From contig UZAN01039380.1 of assembly GCA_900618425.1 (NCBI GenBank), forward strand, positions 126,314 through 190,313: 64,000 nt of DNA. Direction: 5' to 3'. Below are positions 49,001 through 60,299 of the stretch, one piece after another. The first letter of the stretch is position 1, and the number at the start of each line of letters is the position of its first letter. A program made the translations under genes and the position numbers. Source of the DNA: Echinostoma caproni. Its lineage: Eukaryota > Platyhelminthes > Trematoda > Plagiorchiida > Echinostomatidae. Under the pieces are notes generated by a model. The model was not told the DNA's origin, made no database searches, and saw nothing but the letters and a program-made list of their open reading frames with translations.

Positions 49001-52000
49001 CCTGTAATAAAAACATGATCATCCAATTCAGCTGAAGACAAACTCGCTGGATTTACCCTGGTTCCTGCCGTGTTACGGTTCGACCCGAAACAAAACGTCG
49101 CTTATTACGTCATACTTCTGGAGGAAACCCTCATGGTTAACCTTGTTGGAAAAGATAGATCCGTGCCGGTTACTTGGTGACTGTCTAAAAGTATCGAATG
49201 GAGGCCAACGGTATTGCACGTGCTCCTCGGTTCAGAAATCGGATTCGCACTTGCGATCAGCTGCCGGAATTCCCGACACGGAGACACTGAAAGAAGGCTA
49301 CGGAATTCTCGGTTTATTTACCGATAGCAATCAAATCGATTAAATGACGTGTGAAATGGAATAATCATAGCCTCAAAATGTATCATCCAATCTACTTTTG
49401 TGTTTGTGTAGTCATGAAGTACCGGAGTTTGCTACATTTGGTTTAATCAGTTGAGTTTGATCGCTGTTAGAAATGTGTAATGCGTGCCCCGTTTTGGCGG
49501 GTACTAAAGGGATCATCACCCTGACCGACAATTCGACTAGTGAACGAAATTACTTACACGCCGCATCCTGGCTGACCCGCGCTTGTGAAATTTGACCACT
49601 AGGAGCTGAAGAAAGTTTTACTCACTAGTACTTACAAATGGTATCAAATGTCGGATTAAACCATCACACTTTTGAAGCACAAGTTGGACAACATTGCTAG
49701 TCAGTTTGAAGGTTTCCTAATCTACTAAGATCCTATCATCCTTGATATCTTGGCAATTTTTCAATACACTTATTCTCAGAGTTAAGAACTCCACTGATCT
49801 CTTCATCAAGACTGGAGCTACGAATTCATGGGTCATTTCTACAAACACGCAATATAGTCATGTTGAAGTCGTTCGTGAAACGCCCTGGTTTACACCCAAT
49901 CTCTGGAGTTTGCCTGTCTAGGTGGAATTTAATTTTACTCTCCGTATTTCAACCTCGAATCCAACCTGAAGCACGTCGATGGCCTTTAGAATGGGACCCT
50001 GGACTCGCAAACAACCAACTTACCACTGGTTAAACCAAAAGCCGTGTGGTTGTGATAGACGTGTACTGAGGTACAGTGGCACAGGGAACGTACGGGTACC
50101 TGCATTACAGCACGAAGGCAAAAAACAAACGACCGCGATAACGTGCAAAACGGATCGAAAGCAAAAAAGAAAATGCTCACGATGAAGGATGAAACTGTTA
50201 GCGATCGTGTAAAACAAACATCACATGGCGCTAGTACTGAAATAAAAATGTGAATAAACATTTAGATTGTCGAGGAAAAATGATGTCCGGCAAAAGTCTA
50301 GTATGGTCCAGTTTTCACCGTACAGTCAGGCACACTACCAACCCCGTTTGTGATCGGAGTAGTCACGCGTGATCGGTGAGCATTCGAGCCGTCCGATAGA
50401 TCGTCCAAGTGCTCATTCGAATTGTTTGGATCAACTGAAGCGTCCGCAGCTCAATCAAACAGGAAATGGTCGATGAAAAATGTGTCTGACCACCCTTGAT
50501 CGTAATAGGCTAGACAGAAACCAAATGAAACTTGATAATCGATGCACGACGGATGTAGTGAATAGAATAATTCGAGCTTAGATATCATCGTTTATTGCTC
50601 CAATTTCACCTAAACTGAGTAAATAGAGAATCACGTACAACTTTGTTGGGCAGGCCGGATCAATGGAATATAGATCTGGGGACAATATGGGCAAATGCTC
50701 ACTTGATCACTGGGAGAAGCTGACCACTCTCGCTCTCTCACTCTCCATACAGTACAATCCAGATTTGCTAGCTTTTTGCCAGTATTGAACTACTCTTATC
50801 ATAGTATCTGTAGTGGCGAACCAAATAAGGCACCGTTAAGTTAGTTGTGGTATTAAACCGGACTACAGCAGAACTGCATACCACAAAAGTTGGGTGGCGG
50901 TGGCGGGGCTCGAACAGTGTCCCATAACTTTCCAAGAAATTCTGTGATAATATTGATCAACGTATACAGCGAAAAGGTATATTCGGGCGTGGTTTTTCTA
51001 CTCATTCACATGGTTACTGACATCCCGTTTGGAAATCAGGGTATGCCATCACAGATTCCAGTCTTTTGTTGCTCCATGTTTTTGCTTGTGATCTTGGTGT
51101 GGGGCTGATTGCATGTTTTGTTTGCGTATTGCCTCACCCATTTGTCTGACATAGTAACAACTGCTTACTTCAGTCAATAGACCCCACCCCCTCGTCCCTT
51201 TCTCAATACTTGTTGTGATCCCAACAACACCAAGACATTGAAACATGTATGTCGGTCACATCTGCTAACTGTAAACAGTGTAAATTTGCAAACCCCATGA
51301 CTTTGTATGCAGCGATGATGATTAAAGCTGCCAATGAAGTTTCAACTTAGTCCGGAGCTAGATGGACGAGCAAATCAACTTCATTCTCACAACAGACAAA
51401 CGGATAAGGGAACGCCCATAGCAACCACTTCATGCGTCCGATAGAAAAAAGTGATATGATTACTAATCGATGAACCAACCATTGATCGTACCTATTATGG
51501 CTCTGTTCGCCCACGCGAAGTTTATACGTTCAAACCTGACTCACCACGGAGAGCAATGAAGTTTGAGTCAGATCTGACAACGGCGTAGGTTGAAGGGAGT
51601 TGCAAATTTAGTGGACTAGAGCTTTTTGATTTCTCTAATATGGGACAACGACTGTGTGAAATCTTTCTAGGTGATTCGGTAATATGGTCCCTATTGTAAA
51701 GTCGGAAATAATGGTTGTCGTGATAATATGCTGCATTTGAAGACATCCATCAATTCACCTAATTTGAAACGCAATGGGAAAATTCCACAAACCAAAATGG
51801 ATCATAAACTTCGGCACAGCCAATCGCTTTTTTATTGGGATGCATACTGGCATTGACAAACTTGTATAAGCTTGTACTTAAGTAGACATGTAAAGTGTGA
51901 CAGCTTCGAATTGTGTGAGAACGAGTGAGGAATGTCTATGGCTCAAATGCTGGTGGCGATCCATTTTACAGAACGGACTAATGATCAACGTTGCCTAAGT

Positions 52001-53300
52001 AAACTAGCCAAATGTGCAGGAGCGGGTACGTCCGTGAAAGCTGAAACAATTTCGTCATCAACCCGAGAGGTTTCAAGGACGCTTAGAACCTTGGTCTAAC
52101 CAAGTTTTCAATGACCAGCTGATTGACATGGGAGCCCGACAGAGAATCGATTTTGAAATGACCAACAAACACCTCTGAGTCGGGAGCATAATGCATACGG
52201 AAGGAAATATTGCAATTTAAACACCTTAGAATTTACTTGCTCAGATGGACAAAAAGTTCCACTCATTCCTCGTTTGTTTTTCTCTCGAACCGGTTTAGTG
52301 TGTGCCAACCTTTCAGTTTCCTTTCCCTTTCTACAATTTGACCACCGCCGAGAAACAAATTCTCGGCTGACATTTTACACACACAATACGCCTGTGAATG
52401 CTTCTCCTCGCTCATCACCATCATCACCAGAACATTTCTCTGAGTGTGTGTGCACACGCGTATCGAGGGACTCACTGGGATGCAATCTGTCATATCTGTA
52501 AAGAATATAGCAACCGCAGGATTGCATCTTGTCCAAAAGTCGAATTACTCGACTACCTAGTTGTGGACGAACTGTCACAAACCAAATAAGTATTAAGTGA
52601 ATGGTTCGCATGATTAAAAACGTTACGAACTTAAAAGCGAATGAAATGAATCAGGTGGAATGTGACCTGGCACATTTGGTCGTTGATTTTCGGCAAACTG
52701 ATTTGGCCAAAACCGCAGAACTTTGACTGAGCGCGGGGGAGGGGCGTCCACTGTCCCATTGAATTTGGTGAAAAATTTCACAAACTAAATGTCAAAGTGA
52801 AATGTCAGAGTGACCTGTTCTGAATTAGCCAACATCCCGTTATCAAACAAAGAAATACCTTTCCGATCACATTTGCATAACAACACAATAATCTATCTTT
52901 TGACGAATGCTCCGTAATCAAAGAAAACCTAGGATCCAAAACGATTCCAGAACGAACTGTATAGGAAAGCGTGTTTCTCATAGGTTCTTAACTGTAAGTG
53001 ATTGTATTCTTTTGTTGTAATACAATAAGTGGGGTTTTGTGCGTCTGATGGCATACATTTCCTGGTTATCGTGACATACATCGATCTGCAACGTCAATAA
53101 CTACCCAATCGTAATCGATTTGCTGGCAGTCTCTCATGGTATTAATAATTGGCGATCAAACTATTGGCGTTGACGACCATCATCACTGCGTCTTATATTA
53201 CCTTCTTCGTATTTCAGTCGACGGATCGGCATCTGTTTGGGCATTATGAGAGAATTTGGTCAAATATGTTCTTCTTCGATGCCTGATGTGTCACAAACGA
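46080..53300. other. No recognised gene
   Basis: Unassigned DNA with a (TA)n run at about 48022-48040. Open frames near 48.1-48.3, 49.1-49.3 and 50.0-50.2 kb occur in two or more frames at once and show no motifs. A GCTCGAAC string near 50908 may be a remnant B box on the minus strand. Confidence 0.4.
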
Positions 53301-53311
53301 CCCTCCAGTGA

Positions 53312-53889
53312 TCAAGCCCCATCCGCAGTAGTGACAGAAACCATGAAAGCCGGCTTAAGCCGATGAACTTGCACCGCGGTAGGCCTTTGTGACTTTCGGA
53401 GTGGGGTAGAACAATGCGCAGAATCCGGATGGGGTTGACTGATGAAGTGTGATTCTTTCCACGGGCAGTGGAAATTTGAAGAAATCCTCACTGATGGTAT
53501 TTCGTTTCGAGCTACCAAGCTCAGTCTCCAAGCTGATTTAAAATACTGCTGCTCATGTGAATGACGACGAACTAAACTCACTTGCATTCGTAAAAATCAT
53601 GTGGTGACGTGCAGCGAACATGAAAAATGTAACTGGCAGTAAGGGGGCGTCAGAGGGTAGTTGCATTTCGTTACCGTTTGTCATAACCCATGACGTTTCG
53701 CTTGTCGACGTCTGGGTCAACGAGCAGACATTTGGGTAAGACCGTGCTCCATTAACCTACCGTCGTGCGATCAACGAATGCTTTCAGAAGATCCTGAATC
53801 ATCCTATCCATACCTTCCAAAAAGTACTTTACCTTTGAGTAATAGTGAGAGTCCCTGGCCTTCATAATGGTCGAAATTTGGCATCTTTC
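53312..53889 (-). CDS. Candidate three-exon 3' end of an unknown gene, with tiny introns
   Basis: On the minus strand three open segments are joined by good splice sites: 53889-53761 (43 codons; acceptor TTTTTCCAG, donor GTAGGT), 53711-53582 (acceptor GACCCAG, donor GTGAGT) and 53532-53312 ending in TGA. The phases fit (0, then 1) and each intron is 49 bases. Very short introns are known in flatworm genes. The first exon gives a helical, charged peptide (SKVKYFLEGMDRMIQDLLKA). The second is mixed, and the third is serine/histidine-rich without a known domain. Other frames are open here too, including a plus-strand one, so the model is provisional. I recognise no family. Upstream exons would lie above 53940. 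Confidence 0.35.
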
Positions 53890-53939
53890 CTGGAAAAACA
53901 AATTATGAAAATTAGATCACTGGTAGGAGTGTAGCGGAT

Positions 53940-54520
53940 ACGATACTTCCCATAGGGGTGAACCGCTGCGTGAAAGCTGCTGTAGCTGCTGTTGTAACAT
54001 TCAGGCTTGTGCAATAGAATAGCGTCATACCTATTTTATTTGGTAATCCATCATCGCTAGGTTAAACCAATTTCCGGTGCTAGTTTTTTGCTGTGTTCTT
54101 GTGAAGTCAACACTAACTATCACACTAATAAAAACGAGATAATACCGCTCACATGGTACAGTCCCTTGAATCAATGACCAGAATGAACAGTTTCAGTGAA
54201 GAGTGAATAATCGGGTGGTGGGAGGATGAGTATAGATCACAAATGGTGACAAAAATATTCAAATTTTTATTTTGTTCAGAAGGACCACATAAAGGAACGT
54301 TTTTCTGAGTCAGAGAGCAACTATCTGTGTAAACTAGTATATGGGAGGTCTGCAACAGGATGCTAGACCCAAAGGACTTTGAATCTCGTCTCGTGACTTA
54401 GGGAGTTCTCCCGTTCCTGAAATTATTTCTTTGGTTTGTACTTCAGCTTGAATTACTGAAATCTCTCTTCATGTTTTCTTTTTCCGTGCTTGACAATGTT
54501 ATCTAAATGAACCAAACACA
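53940..54520. other. No recognised gene
   Basis: Nothing supported here. It would be an intron of the minus-strand candidate gene, or the region downstream of the frame ending at 54542. Confidence 0.35.
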
Positions 54521-54527
54521 TTTCTTT

Positions 54528-54533
54528 TTTATT
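54528..54533 (-). promoter_or_regulatory. Possible polyadenylation signal AATAAA
   Basis: A canonical hexamer on the minus strand, 8 bases after the stop of the 54542 frame. The distance is short for a 3' untranslated region and the hexamer is frequent in AT-rich DNA. Confidence 0.25.
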
Positions 54534-54541
54534 TTGTCCTC

Positions 54542-54780
54542 TTAGGGTGATATACAGCAATCGTTGAGAGCTGTTAGGGTGTTGGTGAAACCCAAATGAC
54601 ATTGTGCAATCTGGACGGAATGAGGAAAGTAGTTTTGAACCTGTTCGCTGGATGTACCTTTACTTGGTGGTATCCAGAAGCCAAGTCCAAAGTGTTGAAA
54701 TGATTGCACATTTCCGCAGGCAGCGACCAGCGCCTCCTCTATCCCTGATGGAGAACATGAATCGGGACAAGTGATTGCGT
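54542..54780 (-). CDS. Candidate 3'-terminal exon of an unknown gene
   Basis: A minus-strand frame ends at TAA (54544-54542) and an AATAAA signal follows 8 bases later (54533-54528). A pyrimidine-rich acceptor-like CTCCATCAG lies near 54746, inside the frame, so the exon may start there. The peptide has CGNVQSFQHFGLGFWIPPS and several cysteines near its end. I know no such family. A possible donor (AAAG then GTACAT) within it could instead join the 53889 exon, in a frame different from the model given there. The repeat copy R1-B begins about 20 bases above this interval, so part of the frame may be derived from it. Confidence 0.25.
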
Positions 54781-54799
54781 TCGTTTTGCGGTAGTTTAC

Positions 54800-55165
54800 T
54801 TTGGTGAGTCCACCCAATCAGATGACGCCAGCCAAGTGCCTACGCGTTCCAGTTTCTGGACATTAGGCCATGGATCAGCTATATCGGTCAATTCACAGCC
54901 ATACAGTTCAAACCGAAGCCTTGAGACTCAAAAAACGAGAACGGTGATTGGTTGATATCTGTTTGTCTAATTATATTTCTATTTGCATATTATTTAATTC
55001 CACTGATTTGTTGCAATAAACTAACCACTACTTCCGTGGCCATTTTCCTGCGAATCGGTGATAGGAGCTTCTAGCGCACAAAAGCTAGTTTGATTCAGTG
55101 TTTTAGTTGTGTCCGTGATTCCTGATTTGGTATTCGTACTTACTTCGACTACTACATTTACACAC
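54800..55165 (-). repeat. Interspersed repeat family R1, copy B
   Basis: Minus-strand copy. On that strand it reads CAAATCAGGAATCACGGAC, then GGCCACGGAAGTAGTGGTTA, GGAATTAAATAATATGCA, and CAGAAACTGGAACGCGTAGG, matching copies A, C and D. It is the copy with the most extensive 3' match to A. Confidence 0.7.
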
Positions 55166-55169
55166 AACC

Positions 55170-55650
55170 ATAGCCAGCCGTCCTTCTTTTGCACCAGGAT
55201 CGCAAACGAGACCCATGGGAACTCAAAAAATCAAACACATCTTGGTGTAACATAGCATTTATGACTTTCTATATCATATCTCACTAATGTAGTGTGAAAC
55301 AACATGGCCCAGAGCGTAGTAGATGCTAATCACCTGCCTCAATTTGACGTTGGATTATTCTGCCCTGCCAGTGATCAATTCGTTCAAGATGTCTTGGAAT
55401 TCGGTTATCAGTTTGTTCAGTAACTGTGTAAGGTATAATTTTGGGGAGTTTGGGGATTGACCCAGATTCAACGAAGTTTTCGTGATGATTTTTGTGTTTG
55501 CTTTTTGTTAAAGACGTTTACCATCACCCTTAAATCCTAATGTTGCATCTACGTATATGAAGCTGTGAGAGAAAAATAGAATGAAATCCGTTCGTTACTC
55601 ATTCTAGTTACGCCATAAAGTATAGGGATACATCAGTTTTGAACAAACAA
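55170..55650. other. No recognised gene
   Basis: Unassigned spacer between repeat copies B and the minus-strand membrane exon candidate. Confidence 0.4.
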
Positions 55651-55662
55651 AATGTCTATTCC

Positions 55663-55848
55663 TCATATCAAATGCCTCGAGAAGATAGCAACCAGTGTTA
55701 GGATTCCGCCAAGTAGTGCCGCGACGAATAATGTGCCCAGTGTCCAGTCCATTGCATCATGCGCCCTTTGGAATAGCCACACGTCTAAGTTACCAAATAC
55801 ACATTCGAGCGGAATCAAACCAAGGTGTGCATGGGGTTCGTGCTTCTC
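55663..55848 (-). CDS. Candidate C-terminal exon of a single-pass membrane protein
   Basis: The minus-strand frame of 61 codons ends at TGA (55665-55663). Residues about 36-57 (TLGTLFVAALLGGILTLVAIFS) form a membrane span followed by a four-residue tail, RHLI. Upstream is a polar region with one cysteine, so the layout suits a type I membrane protein with a very short cytoplasmic end. A single N sits at 55849 immediately at the start of the frame, so the exon boundary is lost to an assembly join. The plus strand also carries an ATG frame here (55652 onward), which weakens the call. No family recognised. Confidence 0.3.
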   Translation of the reverse strand, partial: EKHEPHAHLGLIPLECVFGNLDVWLFQRAHDAMDWTLGTLFVAALLGGILTLVAIFSRHLI

Positions 55849-55919
55849 NCTTGAACCAATTATAGTGAGAGATTTTGGCTTTGCGTCATTTCACTTCGGT
55901 GGAGAAACTGTAGTAATTG

Positions 55920-56405
55920 TAGTATTGATAGTAGTAGCACGCAACGAATGCGGAATACAAATCACGGAGTAAGAATCACGGAATACGAGTCACTGATTAG
56001 CGGTCACGGACGTCACATAAGCACTGGACCGCACTGGCACTTGCACGCAATATCCCACGTAACCGAGACGCGAGGAAATGGCCTCAGGAACAGTAGTTCG
56101 TTCATTGAGAGAAATAAGGGGGATTAAATAGTATGTACAAAACAAGCTCATTGATCATCCGGACCTCTGCCAATCGCGTTCTAGTATTTCTGCCGTTGTT
56201 CAGCTTCTGTCTGGGCCGCACGCTTTCTGATTGGCTGGTACGATCGACCTATGGTATGAAGACCAGAAGTTGTGGCAAGCACGCGCTTTGCCGACGTCAC
56301 TGGTNAAGCTTGATTGATCACAGTTGTACGACAAACTATAGGGTGGCGCTCCATGGTATGCGTCATCTCGCTGGCTGGGATCACCACAAAAACAGTTCCG
56401 TCAAG
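55920..56405 (+). repeat. Interspersed repeat family R1, copy C
   Basis: Plus-strand copy with ACAAATCACGGAGTAAGAAT, GTAGTTCGTTCATTGAGAGA, GGATTAAATAGTATGTA, TTCTGTCTGGGCCGC and a CTGGCTGGGATCACC end. A single N lies at 56305. It pairs with copy D as an imperfect inverted repeat. Confidence 0.75.
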
Positions 56406-56409
56406 TGAA

Positions 56410-56620
56410 GGAAGTTAGTTGGGTTGTGAATGTTAGAGTATTAATAACAGCGATGACGGTAGATAATTATATTCGCCGACGTTTCGGTTACCGTGGGTAA
56501 TCTAACAACATTTGGTCCCGATGTGTTAAAAATAAGTTTGTTGGGCTTCCTTAGTGGAGGCTATCTGGAAGCTCAATCGTATAGGAACATTTTGCGAGTC
56601 GCCAGGGCTGGATGGCCAAG
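56410..56620. other. Spacer between inverted R1 copies
   Basis: About 200 bases including ATATTCGCCGACGTTTCGG near 56471-56489, a string resembling motifs seen in other animal repeats. No open frame of note. Confidence 0.35.
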
Positions 56621-56624
56621 CCCA

Positions 56625-56945
56625 ATGTGGTAATCCTAGCTTACGGGATGACGCAAATCACTGGGCGACAGGTTACAGTTTCCGGACAAATGTGATGAGT
56701 CAAGCTTCTCAAATGACACCGGCAAAGTGCCATAGCATTACTGCTTCTGGACAACGAACCATAGGCCGATTGTGCAGACCAATCAGAAGCCATGAGACCC
56801 AGACAAAAGTTGTACGACGCCAAGAATACGAACACGTGGTTGGTAGATGCCTGGATAGCCAACGATATTCCTCTGTACGTATTATTCAAAATTTTTGATT
56901 TTTTCCAATAAACGAACTGCTACTCCTGTGGTCTTTTCCTTGTGA
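56625..56945 (-). repeat. Interspersed repeat family R1, copy D
   Basis: Minus-strand copy. On that strand it reads CCACAGGAGTAGCAGTTCGT, TTTTGTCTGGGTCTC, TTCTGATTGGTCTGC and GTTGTCCAGAAGC, then ends near GCTAGGATTACCAC. It faces copy C tail to tail across the spacer. Confidence 0.75.
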
Positions 56946-56999
56946 ACAGTACGAATAAACCTTGAAAGTATTTAACAGCGGTTTTTACCTGAATGGGTT

Positions 57000-57110
57000 T
57001 CATTAGCAGGGTGAATCAATCGATCCAACAATGAATAGAACCCTGGAATTAACAACTAGAACGTAAGCATACTGCCCACTCAGCCACCGAGCAGCTGACA
57101 AGTCCGTTTT
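57000..57110 (-). repeat. tRNA-derived SINE head, family 2, degenerate
   Basis: Minus strand: A box TGGCTGAGTGGG near 57090, then a B-box-like GGGTTCTATTC near 57045. Spacing is tRNA-like and the sequence aligns with the copies at 26.6 and 31.1 kb. The B box has lost its central CGA. Confidence 0.5.
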
Positions 57111-57119
57111 CCCTATGAT

Positions 57120-57920
57120 CAACCTATATCAAACTATATCATTTGCTGGGTGTCAAAATGTCGTCAGAGATCAACCGACTGGTCGGGTCACCAAAAATCA
57201 ATCATGAAGCCACAAGAAACTCAACCAAATACGGACCCGTTCGAACTCTCAGAAGAAAGAACTCATTGCCAGCTGCATACAGAGTTCACTTCAACCGGAG
57301 AGGAGTGTTGTGAGATACTAGTCACTTGTGAGTAGTAGGTAACATAGTTGGCAATTTGTTTCAAAAATCAAAAACGAAAAAGATCACCGAGAGTCATTTT
57401 CTGGGTCTCAAAGAATAACTATCGATTGCTACATTCATCACCCGACCTGAACTACGATAGTATGTTTCTGATGAGGTTTTCTGTGCTATGAATGCCAAAT
57501 TACTGATGTCCCATCTGAGATCCTCAATAACTAACTATCCCCGACCAGCACCGTCTTCTGGAATTATAACAATATTTTTCATGGTGGACGACAACAGTGA
57601 AACTGTCGTGGACACGAAGTGGGAGAGAACCAAAAGTGCAGTTTACTTGTACTTTTAATTGGTCTCCGGTTGTACGTGGTGGACTATCATGACAGGATCA
57701 CTAAGATTTTGGGAGCATCTTCGTTTATATCCCCTGGGCATAGTAAAACATATCTATCTCTGATAGAGCTAGGAGGATGTATATAAACCTATAGCAATCT
57801 GTTAAAAACCTTATCTCTGCGTATTAAGCGGTACAAATAATCTGTCTTAGGTTACAGAAAAGAAAAACAGAATAAAATGCCCAGACTGGGTATTGATCGC
57901 GACAAAACCGAAGGGCATAT
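57120..57920. other. No recognised gene
   Basis: Unassigned sequence. A short plus-strand ATG frame at 57158-57335 is polar and glutamate/threonine-rich and has no motif. Confidence 0.35.
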
Positions 57921-57925
57921 CACAT

Positions 57926-58080
57926 TCAGCCATAAGTCACGTGATCGGCTGGCAACGTAGCCAGACCCTGCAGTGTCACAAATGTTGGACGTGCCAAAGA
58001 GGCAAACTTCCAGCCCTCTGAATCAATCCTCTCGAGGCGGAAGAACGCTGAAAGTTTGCTGTTCCGGTAACAAGCCAAGC
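57926..58080 (-). CDS. Candidate exon of unknown protein
   Basis: Below an acceptor-like CCATTTTCCGAG (minus strand) the frame runs 50 codons to TGA (57928-57926). The peptide mixes aromatic, basic and hydrophobic residues (KLSAFFRLERIDSEGWKFAS) in a way typical of folded protein. It could follow the 58233-58417 segment: a donor-like GTGTGA in that segment at about 58263 would join it in phase. No family recognised; splice choice is uncertain. Confidence 0.25.
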
Positions 58081-58232
58081 CTCGGAAAATGGGGGTGGTG
58101 TAACATTTCACCGAAAGGGAAATGTATCACAATTGCATGTGAATAAAAAGAAAGCAATCTAACGCATGAAACATGAAACAAAACAAATCCACAAGGAACT
58201 CTGTAAAAAATATAGGATAAGTATGATGAACA

Positions 58233-58417
58233 TTATTCCGGTTGCTGCACTGCAGTCACACTCTCAGTGGAAATATAAATTGACCACCGAAGATCACCAT
58301 TACTGTAATATATAAAACCCCAAGTTTTGATCAAATCTACCGAGCTGAGCAAACGTCTGGGACCATAGTTTTGAAATAGACCAGCGTCAAACTTTTGGAA
58401 CGTGAAAAGACCAATTA
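58233..58417 (-). CDS. Candidate exon of unknown protein
   Basis: After a CAG acceptor (minus strand, 58420-58418) the frame is open for 61 codons to TAA. The peptide contains GPRRLLSSVDLIKTW and GDLRWSIYISTES, an aromatic-rich pattern that resembles beta-strand domains. I cannot name the fold. A strong acceptor (TATATTTTTTACAG) lies just downstream at about 58201, implying further splicing in this strand. Together with 57926-58080 and 55663-55848 it may belong to one minus-strand gene. Confidence 0.27.
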
Positions 58418-58429
58418 CTGCATTATTCA

Positions 58430-58980
58430 AGTATTACAGCAACTATGGTGTGAGTAAGTGATACTAGTGTTCAGTATCTTTCGCATGCATTTCCTCAGTA
58501 CTCAGCAATCCTTCAAACATTACTGGAACAGACTGCACAAATTTCGATGTCGCAAACAAGTAATGATAGAAAAAATTAACTTAAAATGAACACAGCTAGT
58601 TAACACACAAAATATACAATTTATCGGAAGTTTGTCTCAAACAAGTTTAATTACGTCAATCTGAAGAGAAAAATGAATTAAGCAAATGTTCACAGAACGG
58701 GGAAAGCATCTTACCTAGCGACCACCAGACTGCGTTATCTCTCTACCACGTCGTGGGCCGGTATGTTTCAAACTGCATTGCATTGTTGAAAAGTTGCTTT
58801 GTAGAAAGCTTAAAATAAACATGTTGTACCTCCTGCAATCAACATAAGTTTGATCGCGAAATCAGTACAACTTCACCCTTATAAGACTTTACTAAACTGT
58901 GATAAAATGGTACTGAAACTTTGTTAGTGAACAAACCTCCAGAAGGTTAAATTTTAAGACCACTGCTAACCGACTTCAAG
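58430..58980. other. No recognised gene
   Basis: AT-rich, no supported feature. Confidence 0.4.
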
Positions 58981-59356
58981 TAATTGGCCTTCACTGGTCT
59001 TTGTACCACTGAGTTCGTGGAAATCCCGAACTGCTCTCACAGACTTATGTTCATCGAGGCTTCACCCGAGCCACCCGACATACTGCAGGACATTGATATC
59101 CAAAGCATCATTAACTCTTGGTGTCACCCTTACCTTTTCATAGATAACCGGATCAACCGTGATACTGATGGCGTGAACCTGTGACTGTCTTCCCACAAAC
59201 CTACTCCGACGGAGCATACGTAAATTGCAAGTAACTTATTACCGTTCAATGCAAATTCCGCAGATTCTCTAAAAATAAATACTCTTTCTTCCTGTTCAAT
59301 TCCCGCCCTCAGTAACTCCTGGCAGCCAAATCAAAGAGAGTTTTTGCGTCTAATAC

Positions 59357-59836
59357 ATGAGAGTTGTCATTCAAGCCTGTGATCGTTTTCCAAAAGACTC
59401 GACCCGAGTACTAACCCCTCAACTTGGTATTCATCTGTGGTCTCCAGGCTCCCAGTTACACAGATATCCAAGCGAAATTTGTGATCATAAAAGCCTTGTC
59501 CCCAAAGTTCAAGTGCAACAGGTAGTCAAAGAATGTCAACGCTTCACCAACCACTAGGAAAACTCAGCCCTATGCGGACAAGCAGCCCGCACTATATTAG
59601 AGCCTTAAAGATCAAATAGCGATCATTCTCGGACAATAATTCCTAACATCGGTGCCGACAGAACCCAGTGGTATGTTTATACTGCAGCGTTTGGCATATC
59701 TATCCCTCTTGAATGTAACGCTACCTGTGACACGACAAAACCAATCATAAAGCCTGACTCTATTGACCTCGCCAGACAAAAAGGAAAACCGGAATTGAAA
59801 ACAGCACTCCGGTATGTTCGGTTCCTCCATGGTTAG
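59357..59836 (+). pseudogene. Degenerate open frame with two in-frame stops, unknown
   Basis: One plus-strand frame runs 159 codons from ATG 59357 to TAG 59834, interrupted only by TAG at 59555 and TAA at 59606. The segments on both sides look protein-like: one ends VVKECQRFTNH and the other contains GADRTQWYVYTAAFGIS. Low stop density and retained frame suggest a decayed gene or a retroelement pol remnant. The CQRF string is where zinc-binding integrases have a CxxC, but the second cysteine is missing, so that reading is speculation. A 66-codon frame at 58984-59184 in another phase could be an upstream part. Confidence 0.3.
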
Positions 59837-59849
59837 ATGAACCTCATTT

Positions 59850-60100
59850 GATCGAGATTAACAGGACACTATCAGTTATTCCGTGAACTAATTCATTGCT
59901 TCATAATTCATTTTGTCCGATCCCAAGATCTGTTTTCCTCACCTGCGGGTACTGTTCGAACATATTGATCAAAGTCAACCTAAGCTGACGAAGACAATGT
60001 GAGAATGGGATTAAAAAGTCACAAAAACTTTCTTGACAGATTATTTTAAATACCACCTCGATAGTTTCAGGGTGTCCAGGTTAGATTAGTCTATTCTAAT
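59850..60100. other. No recognised gene
   Basis: Unassigned sequence leading into the composite SINE pair. Confidence 0.4.
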
Positions 60101-60104
60101 GTTC

Positions 60105-60290
60105 AGAGGCACCAGGCACTCCTGATGGTCTTGGGTGTGGGTTTTACTCCTTGGGAGATTGTTAATTCCCCACTGTTTGTATGTATTTTTAAATGCGATG
60201 TAAATGTTTGTGATAACCAACAAAGAGCATTAGACAGCTGTTTCGTCCTGTTTGGGACTCGTCAGCAGTGCGTACTTTTAGTCTCTTTGT
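60105..60290 (-). repeat. Composite SINE, minus copy
   Basis: On the minus strand: CTGACGAGTCCCAAACAGGA, GAAACAGCTGTCTAATGCTC, TTATCACAAACAT, then GGGGAATTAAC and AAAACCCACACCCAAGACCA, the leader module of the 25.2 kb element. Leader follows body here, suggesting a tandem arrangement of units in the ancestor. Confidence 0.7.
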
Positions 60291-60299
60291 TCGGACTCT

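Noticed and set aside
55652..55972. Plus-strand ATG frame of 106 codons
   Set aside because: It crosses a single-N join and enters repeat R1-C; the minus-strand reading with a membrane span is more coherent, though not certain.
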